In this document: piece after piece, positions 1 through 5,941 of the stretch
How positions within the stretch are numbered: the first letter of the stretch is position 1
Layout of the letters: the number at the start of each line of letters is the position of its first letter
Assembly: GCA_937967685.1 (NCBI GenBank)
Contig: CALBTX010000011.1
Location: 1 to 6,456, forward strand
Source of the DNA: an uncultured Bacillaceae bacterium
Lineage (GTDB): Bacteria > Bacillota > Bacilli > Caldalkalibacillales > Caldalkalibacillaceae
Direction of reading: 5' to 3'
DNA length: 6,456 bases
The notes under the pieces: model-generated
The model's input: the letters and a program-made list of their open reading frames with translations, nothing else
What the model was told of the DNA's origin: nothing
The model's database searches: none
Translations under genes and position numbers: made by a program

Positions 1-42
1 TGTTCATATCTTCTTGTTCATATCTTTATGTTCATATCTTGT
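1..42. repeat. 14-bp tandem repeat, three copies
   Basis: Three perfect copies of TGTTCATATCTT start at 1, 15 and 29, each followed by a variable dinucleotide (CT, TA, GT), giving an exact 14-bp period. The array begins at base 1, so it may continue outside the window. It lies beyond the fur terminator. The core TTCATATCTT occurs a fourth time at 192-201, inside the fur 3' end. No coding frame or mobile-element end is visible with it, and its function is unknown. Confidence 0.85.
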
Positions 43-83
43 GAGCTACATCAAACGATATTCATAAGATTGTCATTAAAACT

Positions 84-117
84 AAAAAAAGACCGTTGAT
101 CAAATTCAACAGCCTCT
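84..117 (-). terminator. Intrinsic terminator of fur
   Basis: Read on the minus strand this is a hairpin with the perfect core GTTGA/TCAAC around a 6-nt loop. Mixed Watson-Crick and G-U pairs extend it to about 12 bp, and a run of seven U follows (the A-run at 84-90). It lies about 55 bases past the fur stop, so it should end the fur transcript and any read-through from the upstream genes. Confidence 0.75.
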
Positions 118-155
118 CCGGATTTTAGGAACATTTATTGAGCTTTTCAATTTTT

Positions 156-185
156 AGCTACTTCTTAATAAGCTACTTCTTAACA
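156..185. repeat. 15-bp tandem duplication spanning the fur stop codon
   Basis: AGCTACTTCTTAATA (156-170) is followed directly by AGCTACTTCTTAACA (171-185), 14 of 15 bases identical. On the minus strand each unit encodes Lys-Lys-stop in the Fur frame. Fur therefore ends at the TAG at 173-175 and a second in-frame Lys-Lys-TAG follows 15 bases later. It looks like slippage that copied the 3' end of the gene without changing the protein. Confidence 0.8.
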
Positions 186-682
186 ACGCTTTTCATATCT
201 TGTTCGGCACTTTTGGAGTCGTCAAACTTAGTTTGGGTGTCGTCCTGTTGTTGGCAACGATGACAGATGCCATGAAAAATGAGCCTGTGATCTAAAATTT
301 TAAACCGAAACTCTTCTTCTACTTTCTGCTCCACATTCTCCAGCAAATCCTCCATCATCTCATCGACTGCGCCGCAATGAACGCAAACCAAATGGTGGTG
401 ATGCCGTTCGGCACCTTCAGCGCCGAATTCATAGCGGGCCACACCATCACCAAAATTCAGTTTATGAATGACTTTCAAGTCGCTTAACAGTTCCAACGTA
501 CGATAGACGGTGGCCAAGCCGATTTCGGGAGATTTTTCTTTTACCAACAAGTAAACATCTTCTGCACTGAGATGATCTTCTTCATGTTCCAACAAAACGC
601 GCACGGTGGCTTCTCGTTGCGGGGTAAGCTTATATTTATGGGCGTGTAACTGCTGCTTAATCTTATGAATACGGTCTTCCAC
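173..682 (-). CDS. fur: Ferric uptake regulator Fur
   Basis: This is a Fur-family metal-dependent repressor (169 aa). In this lineage Fur represses siderophore and iron-uptake genes when Fe(II) is plentiful. The N-terminal winged helix (about 1-85) has the highly conserved stretch KLTPQREATVRVL and the recognition-helix segment EIGLATVYRTLELL (53-66). The C-terminal dimerisation and metal domain has a His cluster at 94-97, CxxC pairs C100/C103 and C140/C143 (structural zinc), and H132 and H137. Its wording is closer to Bacillus Fur than to PerR or Zur as I recall them, and the position after spoIIM fits fur. The start is GTG, with GGAGGGG eight bases upstream. After the last CxxC there is a polar tail of about 26 residues, longer than the roughly 149-aa B. 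subtilis protein. It has its own sigma-A-type promoter over the spoIIM stop and a terminator downstream. No classical Fur box is visible upstream. Confidence 0.95.
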   Translation of the reverse strand: MEDRIHKIKQQLHAHKYKLTPQREATVRVLLEHEEDHLSAEDVYLLVKEKSPEIGLATVYRTLELLSDLKVIHKLNFGDGVARYEFGAEGAERHHHHLVCVHCGAVDEMMEDLLENVEQKVEEEFRFKILDHRLIFHGICHRCQQQDDTQTKFDDSKSAEQDMKSVVKK

Positions 683-717
683 GAATTACCCCTCCATCAA
701 CTCTACTCATGTTCCTT

Positions 718-747
718 ATTATAGAAGAGAGGGATTTCATTCGTCAA
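718..747 (-). promoter_or_regulatory. Sigma-A-type promoter of fur
   Basis: On the minus strand TTGACG (742-747) is followed, after 18 bases, by a perfect TATAAT (718-723). Transcription would begin near 711 and give a leader of about 28 bases before the GTG at 682. The promoter sits in the 77-bp gap between spoIIM and fur, so fur can be expressed in vegetative cells independently of the sporulation gene. I see no convincing Fur-box or PerR-box palindrome over it. Confidence 0.75.
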
Positions 748-759
748 ATAATCGGCTCG

Positions 760-1383
760 TCAGGACACCCATTTCATGAACATCGGAGACAAATACGTTT
801 GAAACCCGGCAATGAAAGCCAAGGCGAAAACGACGACGACCATCGCCGCAATATATTTGGAAAGGCTGAGCCTTTGATACGCTCTTTGGGAGCCGAACAA
901 ATGGCCGATCAGTTTTAATGAAAAAGAGATGCTTAAAACACCCATCATCAATATGAGAGGAACAACAAACAAATTTTGGGGAATGACGGAAACGAGCGCA
1001 AGCAAAAATCCGTGCCAGCTCATCTGATGCACGAGAAAGCCGACCGAAAAACCGATAAAAACCCCTTTGAGAAAGAGCATGACCAAAATGACCGGCAAAC
1101 CGATGATGGATAATCCCAATACCCAGATAAAGCCGATGAATTTGACGTAATGGAAAAAATTGTCATAAAACGCATAGCCCGGGTCAACGAAATGCTCTTT
1201 GTGCATTTCATTCAGGAACTGTTCAAAATAATAGAACAAGTCATTTTGCTGATCGTATCCCAAACTTTGAATCGTCAACGTACCGAAAATGACGCCCATT
1301 ATGAACAGTACGAACGTAAATAAGTATAAAGAGGCGTGTGCTTCAATATGTCCATTTAAAACTTGTCCCATTTTTTGTTTCAT
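760..1383 (-). CDS. spoIIM: Stage II sporulation protein M (SpoIIM)
   Basis: SpoIIM is an integral membrane protein of the mother cell. With SpoIID and SpoIIP it forms the DMP complex that remodels peptidoglycan and drives forespore engulfment. The 207-aa protein is close to the B. subtilis length (about 214 aa). Hydrophobic segments lie at about 19-38, 82-105, 107-119, 124-156 and 176-197. Family-typical stretches are LYLFTFVLFIMGVIFG near the start and WVLGLSIIGLP and SVIPQNL in the middle. The frame is open from a TTG at 1431, but I chose the ATG at 1383: it has GGGAGGAA upstream, and the sigma-E-type promoter at 1416-1444 would start transcription downstream of the TTG. Its upstream neighbour endoQ ends 49 bases before, and fur follows. 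In B. subtilis a small gene, yqzK, lies between spoIIM and fur as I recall. Here only 77 bases separate them and no gene fits. Confidence 0.93.
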   Translation of the reverse strand: MKQKMGQVLNGHIEAHASLYLFTFVLFIMGVIFGTLTIQSLGYDQQNDLFYYFEQFLNEMHKEHFVDPGYAFYDNFFHYVKFIGFIWVLGLSIIGLPVILVMLFLKGVFIGFSVGFLVHQMSWHGFLLALVSVIPQNLFVVPLILMMGVLSISFSLKLIGHLFGSQRAYQRLSLSKYIAAMVVVVFALAFIAGFQTYLSPMFMKWVS

Positions 1384-1415
1384 GACGACCGTTCCTCCCG
1401 ACATCCATTTACTGT

Positions 1416-1444
1416 ACCTTATGCCGGACAAGTCATGAATATGT
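1416..1444 (-). promoter_or_regulatory. Sigma-E-type sporulation promoter of spoIIM
   Basis: On the minus strand ACATATT (1438-1444) is followed after 14 bases by CATAAGGT (1416-1423), itself preceded by G. This closely fits the sigma-E pattern KMATATT - 14/15 bases - CATANNNT. It overlaps the last codons and stop of endoQ and would start transcription near 1408, about 25 bases before the spoIIM ATG. SpoIIM is known to be made in the mother cell under sigma-E in B. subtilis, so site and gene agree. The promoter assignment itself is inferred from sequence. Confidence 0.75.
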
Positions 1445-2566
1445 CACCTTCCCGTATTTTCCTGCCCCACCCGCTTGCAAACATGTTTTGCCTGCTCGGG
1501 CGTTGAGAATCGTCCGAGCGATGGCCGGTTTCACCCATTTTTCCAGTTCCTGTTTGCTGGCAAAATGAAGCACATTCATTTCCGAACCGAAGGCATGAAT
1601 TAATTGCTGCAACGTTTTCGGACCGAGTCCGGGAATGAACTCAAGCGGCACCTGATGCACGTATGGCGGTCGGTCGGGATGGGTATAGGGAACCCCCTTC
1701 TTGTTCCCGGTTGAGGAAGGATATAGATCGGCTTGTTTTTCTTTTAAAGTTTCCAAACGGGAGACCACTTCCCGATGGTATTTGCCCAGCCTCGGATCCA
1801 AGCCGTAATTGGCCGCAATCCGCTGCCTTGCGCCCCTTTGCAGTGCCTTGTCTAGGTGGACAAAGTCGGGAACGTCGACAACGAGCTGTTGATATTCGCG
1901 GCCGATTTTGGAAAGAGAATGAGCGTCCGAATTGGTCAAAAATGTAAAGGCATGCAGCTCCGGAAGCTGATCGGCCATGTGCGTATCTGAACTGAGTCCC
2001 AATTCGACGGCATCGACTTGCTCGGGATTGAAGATTTCTTCCAGCGAACGGACGACACCCCTGCCGTACAAACTTTTATACGGGGTAAAAATATGGGCGG
2101 GAACAAACAATCCGCCCAGACGCTTGACTTCCTGTTGGAGATGCCTGGCCTGTACATAACTGCGCTGTGAACTTAAGGCGATATTTTTTTGGTGACGACG
2201 CATCCAGGTGCTGAAGTAGGCCATTTCCTCCAAAGTCGGAAAATAGCACAGGACGTGAACGGGGCCTTGACAGTTCTCGTCATAGAGTTCCATTTCCGTG
2301 CCCAAAATAAGCGTTGTTTTGTTGTACCTGACGCCGCCTCCCGGCAGCTCCTCCCCTTTTCCCTCACGGATTAACTCCTGCAGTTCTTCCTGGACCTCGG
2401 GCACGTGGGCATCGATCACGCCGACCATATCCAGCCCCTTTCTCTTGGAGGCTTCCTCCAAAATACGAGTGAGGGTCAAATGTTGAGAAGCGGTGATTTT
2501 CACCGGGCGGTTCGTTTTCGTCCGGCCGATATGAATATGCAAATCAACAAAGGCGAAGGTGGTCAT
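1433..2566 (-). CDS. Endonuclease Q-like PHP-domain nuclease (YqxK family)
   Basis: The family is EndoQ, which nicks DNA 5' of deaminated bases (uracil, hypoxanthine, xanthine) and abasic sites. It is known from Thermococcales and some Bacillus species. The 377-aa protein has a PHP metallo-nuclease domain (about 1-255) with visible metal ligands: D8-L-H10-I-H12, H54 in DAH, E91 in GTEME, H158 in PAHIF, D194/H196 in SSDTH and D214/H216 in NSDAH. The family phrase GLDPRLGKYHR follows at 255-265. The C-terminal part carries a helix-hairpin-helix DNA-binding segment, FIPGLGPKTLQQL (310-322). Only three cysteines are present (99, 107, 362), so the four-Cys zinc site that I recall after GKYHR is absent. 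Its ATG overlaps the nudF stop in an ATGA, which suggests translational coupling. The ribosome binding site is weak. The 3' end carries the spoIIM promoter. The B. subtilis counterpart is yqxK. Activity on deaminated DNA is inferred from the family. Confidence 0.88.
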   Translation of the reverse strand: MTTFAFVDLHIHIGRTKTNRPVKITASQHLTLTRILEEASKRKGLDMVGVIDAHVPEVQEELQELIREGKGEELPGGGVRYNKTTLILGTEMELYDENCQGPVHVLCYFPTLEEMAYFSTWMRRHQKNIALSSQRSYVQARHLQQEVKRLGGLFVPAHIFTPYKSLYGRGVVRSLEEIFNPEQVDAVELGLSSDTHMADQLPELHAFTFLTNSDAHSLSKIGREYQQLVVDVPDFVHLDKALQRGARQRIAANYGLDPRLGKYHREVVSRLETLKEKQADLYPSSTGNKKGVPYTHPDRPPYVHQVPLEFIPGLGPKTLQQLIHAFGSEMNVLHFASKQELEKWVKPAIARTILNARAGKTCLQAGGAGKYGKVTYS

Positions 2567-3165
2567 GATTTGCCACCCATAGTCTGACTGACATCGGTGC
2601 TATCCATCAGCTTGTCATTGTTTTTCAACAGCTTGTTTTGCCAATAGAGCAGGGCAAACACCGTTTTGGCATCATGAATTTGTTCCTTGGCCAACATGTC
2701 TAATCCTTCCTCTAACGAAATCGCCTTCTTTTGCACGAATTCATCGGGATCCGGCCGAAACGCGCCTGACTGCAAATCTGTCGCTTCATAAATATAGATG
2801 ATTTCATCGGCAAACCCCGGAGAAGTGTAAAAAGATGTCACATAGCGCAAATGTTCCGTCCGGTAGCCTGTTTCTTCTTCCAGTTCTCGCAAAGCACACG
2901 ATTCCGGTTTTTCCTCCCGTTCCAGTTTCCCGGCGGGAATTTCGTAAATTTCTTTTTCCAGCGGCTTGCGAAATTGACGGACGACAACTAACTTGCCCTC
3001 CTGTGTAAAAGGCATGATCGCTACCGCACCGGGATGTTTGACCAATTCACGCGTGCTGGTGGCTCCGTTAGGCAATTCAACTTCATCAACTTGCACAGAA
3101 AAAACCCGTCCTTGAAAAATATGTTCTGTTTTACGCGTTTTTTCATAAAAGCTGTCCATGGACAT
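2563..3165 (-). CDS. nudF: ADP-ribose pyrophosphatase, Nudix family (NudF)
   Basis: This Nudix hydrolase splits ADP-ribose into AMP and ribose 5-phosphate and so limits free ADP-ribose in the cytoplasm. The 200-aa protein carries a perfect Nudix box (GX5EX7REUXEEXGU) at 79-101, with G79, E85, R93-E94, E97-E98 and G100. Other ADP-ribose pyrophosphatase landmarks are ELVKHPGAVAI before the box, VVRQFRKP with the arginines near 63-66, EIPAGK leading into the box, and SFYTSPGFADE after it (111-121). B. subtilis NudF is about 185 aa; the extra length here is a polar C-terminal tail after about 180. The ATG at 3165 has GGAGGGG seven bases upstream. A second ATG at 3159 is possible. Its stop overlaps the endoQ start by four bases, so the two are likely one transcript. 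The 167-bp leader holds direct repeats and a dyad that may regulate it. Confidence 0.93.
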   Translation of the reverse strand: MSMDSFYEKTRKTEHIFQGRVFSVQVDEVELPNGATSTRELVKHPGAVAIMPFTQEGKLVVVRQFRKPLEKEIYEIPAGKLEREEKPESCALRELEEETGYRTEHLRYVTSFYTSPGFADEIIYIYEATDLQSGAFRPDPDEFVQKKAISLEEGLDMLAKEQIHDAKTVFALLYWQNKLLKNNDKLMDSTDVSQTMGGKS

Positions 3166-3193
3166 TCATCCGCCCCTCCATTTTTTCTTCACC

Positions 3194-3226
3194 TCATGAT
3201 AACATATCAGCCAAACCTTTGTTCAA
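3194..3226 (-). promoter_or_regulatory. Weak candidate promoter and dyad upstream of nudF
   Basis: On the minus strand TTGAAC (3221-3226) precedes two overlapping -10-like elements: TGTTAT (3199-3204, spacer 16) and TATGTT (3201-3206) with an extended -10 TG. The dyad TGATA-ACA-TATCA (3197-3209) covers the same bases and could be an operator. Neither -10 is close to consensus, so this is only the best candidate in the leader. Confidence 0.3.
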
Positions 3227-3245
3227 CAGCGCCATCCTCCCTGAA

Positions 3246-3283
3246 ACGAATGAATGTCCCACTTATCAACGAATGAAAGTCCC
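3246..3283. repeat. 15-bp direct repeat pair in the nudF upstream region
   Basis: ACGAATGAATGTCCC (3246-3260) and ACGAATGAAAGTCCC (3269-3283) match at 14 of 15 bases and are spaced 23 bp start to start, close to two helical turns. They lie between the DUF3866 stop and the nudF start, upstream of the candidate nudF promoter. This arrangement would suit paired sites for a regulator, but no regulator is identified. Confidence 0.6.
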
Positions 3284-3332
3284 TGTCTATGTTTGATGCA
3301 TGTCAATTATGTCTGACCGCGTGAACAACCTT

Positions 3333-4541
3333 TTAAGTTTGCTGCAAATAATAATAAACGGCAGCTGCCACCGCATAAAAAAAGTAAGGTTCATCCTCAT
3401 AAGTCCGACCCATCGTCTGTATTCGAACTCCGTAATCCGCCAACGCCTCCTCCAGATCGTTTTTTACAGCGGCAATATCAACCGCGTGCAGATCGTGTCG
3501 AGTGCGCAAAACGTCCATGTCCCGGCTTAAACGCTCATCTCGGTCGGTCGTTTGTTCCAGGTGCAGCGGATAAGGAACGTGCGCCCTGACCAAAGTATGT
3601 TCTGCCAAAGGTTCGAGCGTATGGTGACTGAGCCCCTGATGACGCTCGCGCCGGTCGGCGAATTGAATGCGGGGAATGACCACCGCCTCTCCGCCGCACG
3701 TATGAACAGCATGGACCCAGTGGGCGAGCTGCATCCCGCTGAAACCGCGCTTCGTCGCCGTACCGGTCACGCCCGGCCCTTGGGTGATGAGAATATGATC
3801 CGCTTCCTCCACTTTGACAGCCGCTTCCAAAGCCGTATAAATATTGATCGTCTCCAGATCTCCGCCAAGTGCTTGGCCATACGTTATCGTGCGCACATTC
3901 ATCTTTTGTTTCAGCCGCCGGACATGATCGCTGAAAGCAAGATGCAAACAAGCCTGATCATCCATGATGTAGACGAGCTTTGATGGCCGTTGCCATTTGT
4001 GCAGCAAACTGGCCGCCACAGGCAACATGCTGTGCAATTCACCGACAAGAACTTTCTTTCCTTCTAAAGAAAAAGGAGTCCGAAAAAACGCATGCTGCCT
4101 GCTTTCCGGAGCTTCCACGGCAAGAACCGGTGTTTGCTGCGGACTGTATCTCATCTTCATCAGATGACCCTTTCGCTCCATTAGATGGCCCTTTCGCTTC
4201 ATCAGATAACCCTTTGGCGCTGAAAATCCCTCTGAAGCGTCTTCTCCCTCATCACTTCCATGATGATTCGATGGTGCCGTTGAATGACTTGTCGGCGATA
4301 ACCGGCCCGTGACAAAACCGTATCCTCCCGTGCCCAAACCGAGATCGACGGCGGACGTATTGACCTGCACCCAGTCCCCCACTTGACAACGGTCATTTCC
4401 TTCGATGTAATGCATGACCTTCATCGTTTCATTCCTTTGGCGGATAAAGACATTGAAAACCTGCCTTTCTCCACCATCTTCCACCATTTCGATCACTTTT
4501 CCCCATACGCCTAGCACGACGATTCCCCCTCTTTCCGTCAT
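3333..4541 (-). CDS. DUF3866 family protein
   Basis: I recognise this as a DUF3866 protein, a Gram-positive family of unknown function often found near nudF-like genes. It is 402 aa with no signal peptide or clear membrane segment. The N-terminal beta-rich part (about 12-78) ends in the conserved VDLGLGTGGYGFV. The main domain starts at RYSPQQTPVLAVEAPES (131-147) and includes ALGGDLETINIYTAL (224-238), GPGVTGTATKRGFSGMQ (255-271) and SHHT (305-308). Between the two parts is an unusual polar insert (about 82-110), then three 7-residue repeats (GYLMKRK, GHLMERK, GHLMKMR; 111-131). The ATG at 4541 has its purine-rich AAGGGG almost against it. The GTG at 4515-4517 has AGAGGGGGA about six bases upstream and gives 394 aa, so it may be the true start. 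It reads in the same direction as nudF, 167 bases upstream of it, with no clear terminator between them. The role is unknown. Confidence 0.85.
   Translation of the reverse strand: MTERGGIVVLGVWGKVIEMVEDGGERQVFNVFIRQRNETMKVMHYIEGNDRCQVGDWVQVNTSAVDLGLGTGGYGFVTGRLSPTSHSTAPSNHHGSDEGEDASEGFSAPKGYLMKRKGHLMERKGHLMKMRYSPQQTPVLAVEAPESRQHAFFRTPFSLEGKKVLVGELHSMLPVAASLLHKWQRPSKLVYIMDDQACLHLAFSDHVRRLKQKMNVRTITYGQALGGDLETINIYTALEAAVKVEEADHILITQGPGVTGTATKRGFSGMQLAHWVHAVHTCGGEAVVIPRIQFADRRERHQGLSHHTLEPLAEHTLVRAHVPYPLHLEQTTDRDERLSRDMDVLRTRHDLHAVDIAAVKNDLEEALADYGVRIQTMGRTYEDEPYFFYAVAAAVYYYLQQT
4149..4211 (-). repeat. 21-bp in-frame tandem repeat (three units) inside the DUF3866 gene
   Basis: Three adjacent 21-bp units (4191-4211, 4170-4190, 4149-4169) encode GYLMKRK, GHLMERK and GHLMKMR. 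The last unit runs into RYSPQQ and matches the family-typical GHIMK-like strand at this point, as I recall it. The first two units look like duplicated copies of it. The units differ at several bases, so the expansion is not brand new. Confidence 0.8.
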
Positions 4542-4611
4542 TCCCCTTCTTTCGTCTATGTACAGTCTATGACGGGTTACGCGAAATCAGTCATGAAAAA
4601 TAGACAACCTG

Positions 4612-4638
4612 ATCATAACGATTCCAACCGAATGACAA
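4612..4638 (-). promoter_or_regulatory. Tentative sigma-A promoter of the DUF3866 gene
   Basis: On the minus strand TTGTCA (4633-4638) is followed after 15 bases by TATGAT (4612-4617). Both hexamers are good but the spacer is short, so the call is weak. It overlaps the candidate cotSA promoter on the other strand. If both are real, the divergent genes share a compact control region. Confidence 0.25.
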
Positions 4639-4645
4639 TAAAATA
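4618..4645 (+). promoter_or_regulatory. Tentative sigma-K-type promoter of cotSA
   Basis: AC at 4618-4619 is followed after 17 bases by AATAAAATA (4637-4645), one mismatch from the late mother-cell pattern AC - 16/17 bases - CATANNNTA. Transcription would start near 4652, some 58 bases before the cotSA ATG. B. subtilis cotSA is a late mother-cell gene, which makes the site plausible, but the A-rich sequence could match by chance. Confidence 0.3.
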
Positions 4646-4709
4646 ATAGGGACCGTGCAGGAAAGAAAAACGATTGCCGACGCGATCGTCAAAAATGAGG
4701 AGGAACGTC

Positions 4710-5852
4710 ATGAAATTGGCCTACATCTCTTCGGAAAAAATGCCTGTACCTGCAGTGAAAGGAGGGGCGATTCAAATACTGATCGATGGGGTTTCTCCCT
4801 TCCTTAGTAAAAAGCATCAATTAACGATTTTCAGTGTGGCCGATCCCAGTTTGCCCAAACGGGAAAAAAGAAACGGCGTGCACTATATCCGCATTCCCCG
4901 GAAAAATTACGCCCAAGGGGTGGCCAAAGAATTAAAAAAACACCGCTTTGATGTCATTCATGTCTTCAACCGTCCGAAAAACATTCCTCTGTATAAAAAA
5001 TCCGCTCCGCAAAGCCGCTTTGTAATCAGCCTGCACAACGAGATGTTTTCTGAGCATAAGATATCCAAAAAAAGAGGCCGCCGGGCGATCCGCTCCGTAA
5101 GGAAAATTATGACGGTCAGTGATTACATCGGTCAGACGGTCAGCACGCGTTTCCCCGAAGCCAAACCGAAGCTCCAAACCGTCTATTCCGGTGTGGACTT
5201 ACAGACATACCGTCCCGTTTGGTCCAAAAAAGCGAAAGCAACCCGCAGGAAATTGCGCAAAAAGTATGGCGTTCGAGGCAAAAAAGTCATTCTCTTTGTG
5301 GGGCGTCTAAGCAAAACCAAAGGGGCCCACGTGCTGATTAAAGCGATGAAACACGTGATCAAAAAGCATAAGCGTGCTGTTTTGATCATTGTCGGCAGCA
5401 AATGGTTCAGCGATAACCGCAAAGACGCTTACATTCGTTCTCTGTACAGGTTGGCTCAGCCGCTGAAAGATCACGTCATATTCACTGAATATGTCCCCGC
5501 CGACAAAATGGCCGATTTTTACTTGATCGGCGATATTTTCGTCTGTCCTTCACAATGGCAGGAGCCGCTGGCCCGGGTGCATTACGAAGCCATGGCCGCC
5601 GGCTTGCCAGTGATCACCACGAAACGAGGCGGGAACCCGGAAATTATTGTGCATAACGAAAACGGAATAGTGATCAGCAACTATAAACGTCCGCGAGCAT
5701 TTGCCAGAACAATCAACCGTTTCCTATCCAACCCTGATCTTGCTTCAAAGATGGCCAGAAAAGGCCGCAAAATCGTTGAAAGCCATTTTGATTTTCAACA
5801 CGTTGCCAAACGCTTGGAAAATGTCTACTTGAGCGTATCCAAAAAGAAATAA
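4710..5852 (+). CDS. cotSA: Spore coat glycosyltransferase CotSA (GT4 family)
   Basis: This is a retaining GT-B glycosyltransferase of family GT4, very like B. subtilis CotSA, which is a component of the spore coat. Its donor and acceptor are not known. It has 380 aa, against 377 in B. subtilis. The N-terminal Rossmann domain opens with MKLAYISSEKMPVPAVKGGA and contains SLHNEMF (107-113), TVSDYIGQT (135-143) and YSGVDLQTY (159-167). The C-terminal donor-binding domain has FVGRLSKTKG (196-205), VGSKWFSDN (228-236) and the E-x7-E motif (E285, E293) in EPLARVHYEAMAAGLPVI. The frame is open from a TTG at 4674, but the ATG at 4710 has GAGGAGG six bases upstream and gives the family-typical start. 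It is divergent from the DUF3866 gene and ends in a strong terminator. CotS, its B. subtilis partner, is not downstream; a rearranged CotS-like frame faces it instead. The protein is markedly rich in Lys and Arg. Confidence 0.93.
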   Translation: MKLAYISSEKMPVPAVKGGAIQILIDGVSPFLSKKHQLTIFSVADPSLPKREKRNGVHYIRIPRKNYAQGVAKELKKHRFDVIHVFNRPKNIPLYKKSAPQSRFVISLHNEMFSEHKISKKRGRRAIRSVRKIMTVSDYIGQTVSTRFPEAKPKLQTVYSGVDLQTYRPVWSKKAKATRRKLRKKYGVRGKKVILFVGRLSKTKGAHVLIKAMKHVIKKHKRAVLIIVGSKWFSDNRKDAYIRSLYRLAQPLKDHVIFTEYVPADKMADFYLIGDIFVCPSQWQEPLARVHYEAMAAGLPVITTKRGGNPEIIVHNENGIVISNYKRPRAFARTINRFLSNPDLASKMARKGRKIVESHFDFQHVAKRLENVYLSVSKKK

Positions 5853-5891
5853 ACAGTCGGATGCTTTGGCGACAATAGTCATTAAAACTTG

Positions 5892-5930
5892 CCCGTATCA
5901 TCTTTGAATGATACGGGATTTATTTTTTAA
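5892..5930 (+). terminator. Intrinsic terminator of cotSA
   Basis: A perfect 10-bp stem, CCCGTATCAT/ATGATACGGG, encloses a 6-nt loop (5902-5907) and is followed by the T-rich ATTTATTTTTTAA. It starts 39 bases after the cotSA stop. On the minus strand the same hairpin is followed by AAGTTTTAAT, so it may also weakly stop transcripts from the convergent frame at 5990. Confidence 0.9.
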
Positions 5931-5941
5931 TGGATATGCAA

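Noticed and set aside
72..83. 12-bp match GTCATTAAAACT between 72-83 and 5878-5889
   Set aside because: It is short and AT-rich and lies beside two unrelated terminators; chance similarity is enough.
710..747. PerR- or Fur-box over the fur promoter
   Set aside because: The TATAATAAGG stretch resembles half of a PerR box, but the second arm is absent and no 7-1-7 palindrome is present.
683..759. Place where a yqzK-like small gene would sit between spoIIM and fur
   Set aside because: Only 77 bases are present and they are occupied by the fur promoter and ribosome binding site; no frame fits.
3194..3235. Possible 13-aa leader peptide upstream of nudF (minus strand, ATG at 3235)
   Set aside because: A GGGAGG precedes the ATG but directly abuts it, the peptide shows no regulatory codon run, and it overlaps the candidate promoter. 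It does not resemble MciZ.
3535..3951. Leftward 138-aa open frame inside the DUF3866 gene
   Set aside because: It is a different frame on the same strand as a gene with clear conserved motifs, and its composition looks like a frame-shifted read of that gene.
3552..3983. Rightward 143-aa open frame opposite the DUF3866 gene
   Set aside because: It lies wholly antisense to a convincing family member, has no recognisable motif, and fits a GC-rich shadow frame.
4564..4571. Sporulation -10-like CATAGACT on the minus strand upstream of the DUF3866 gene
   Set aside because: No sigma-E -35 lies at 14-15 bases, and the nearest AC is 18 bases away, outside the usual sigma-K spacing.
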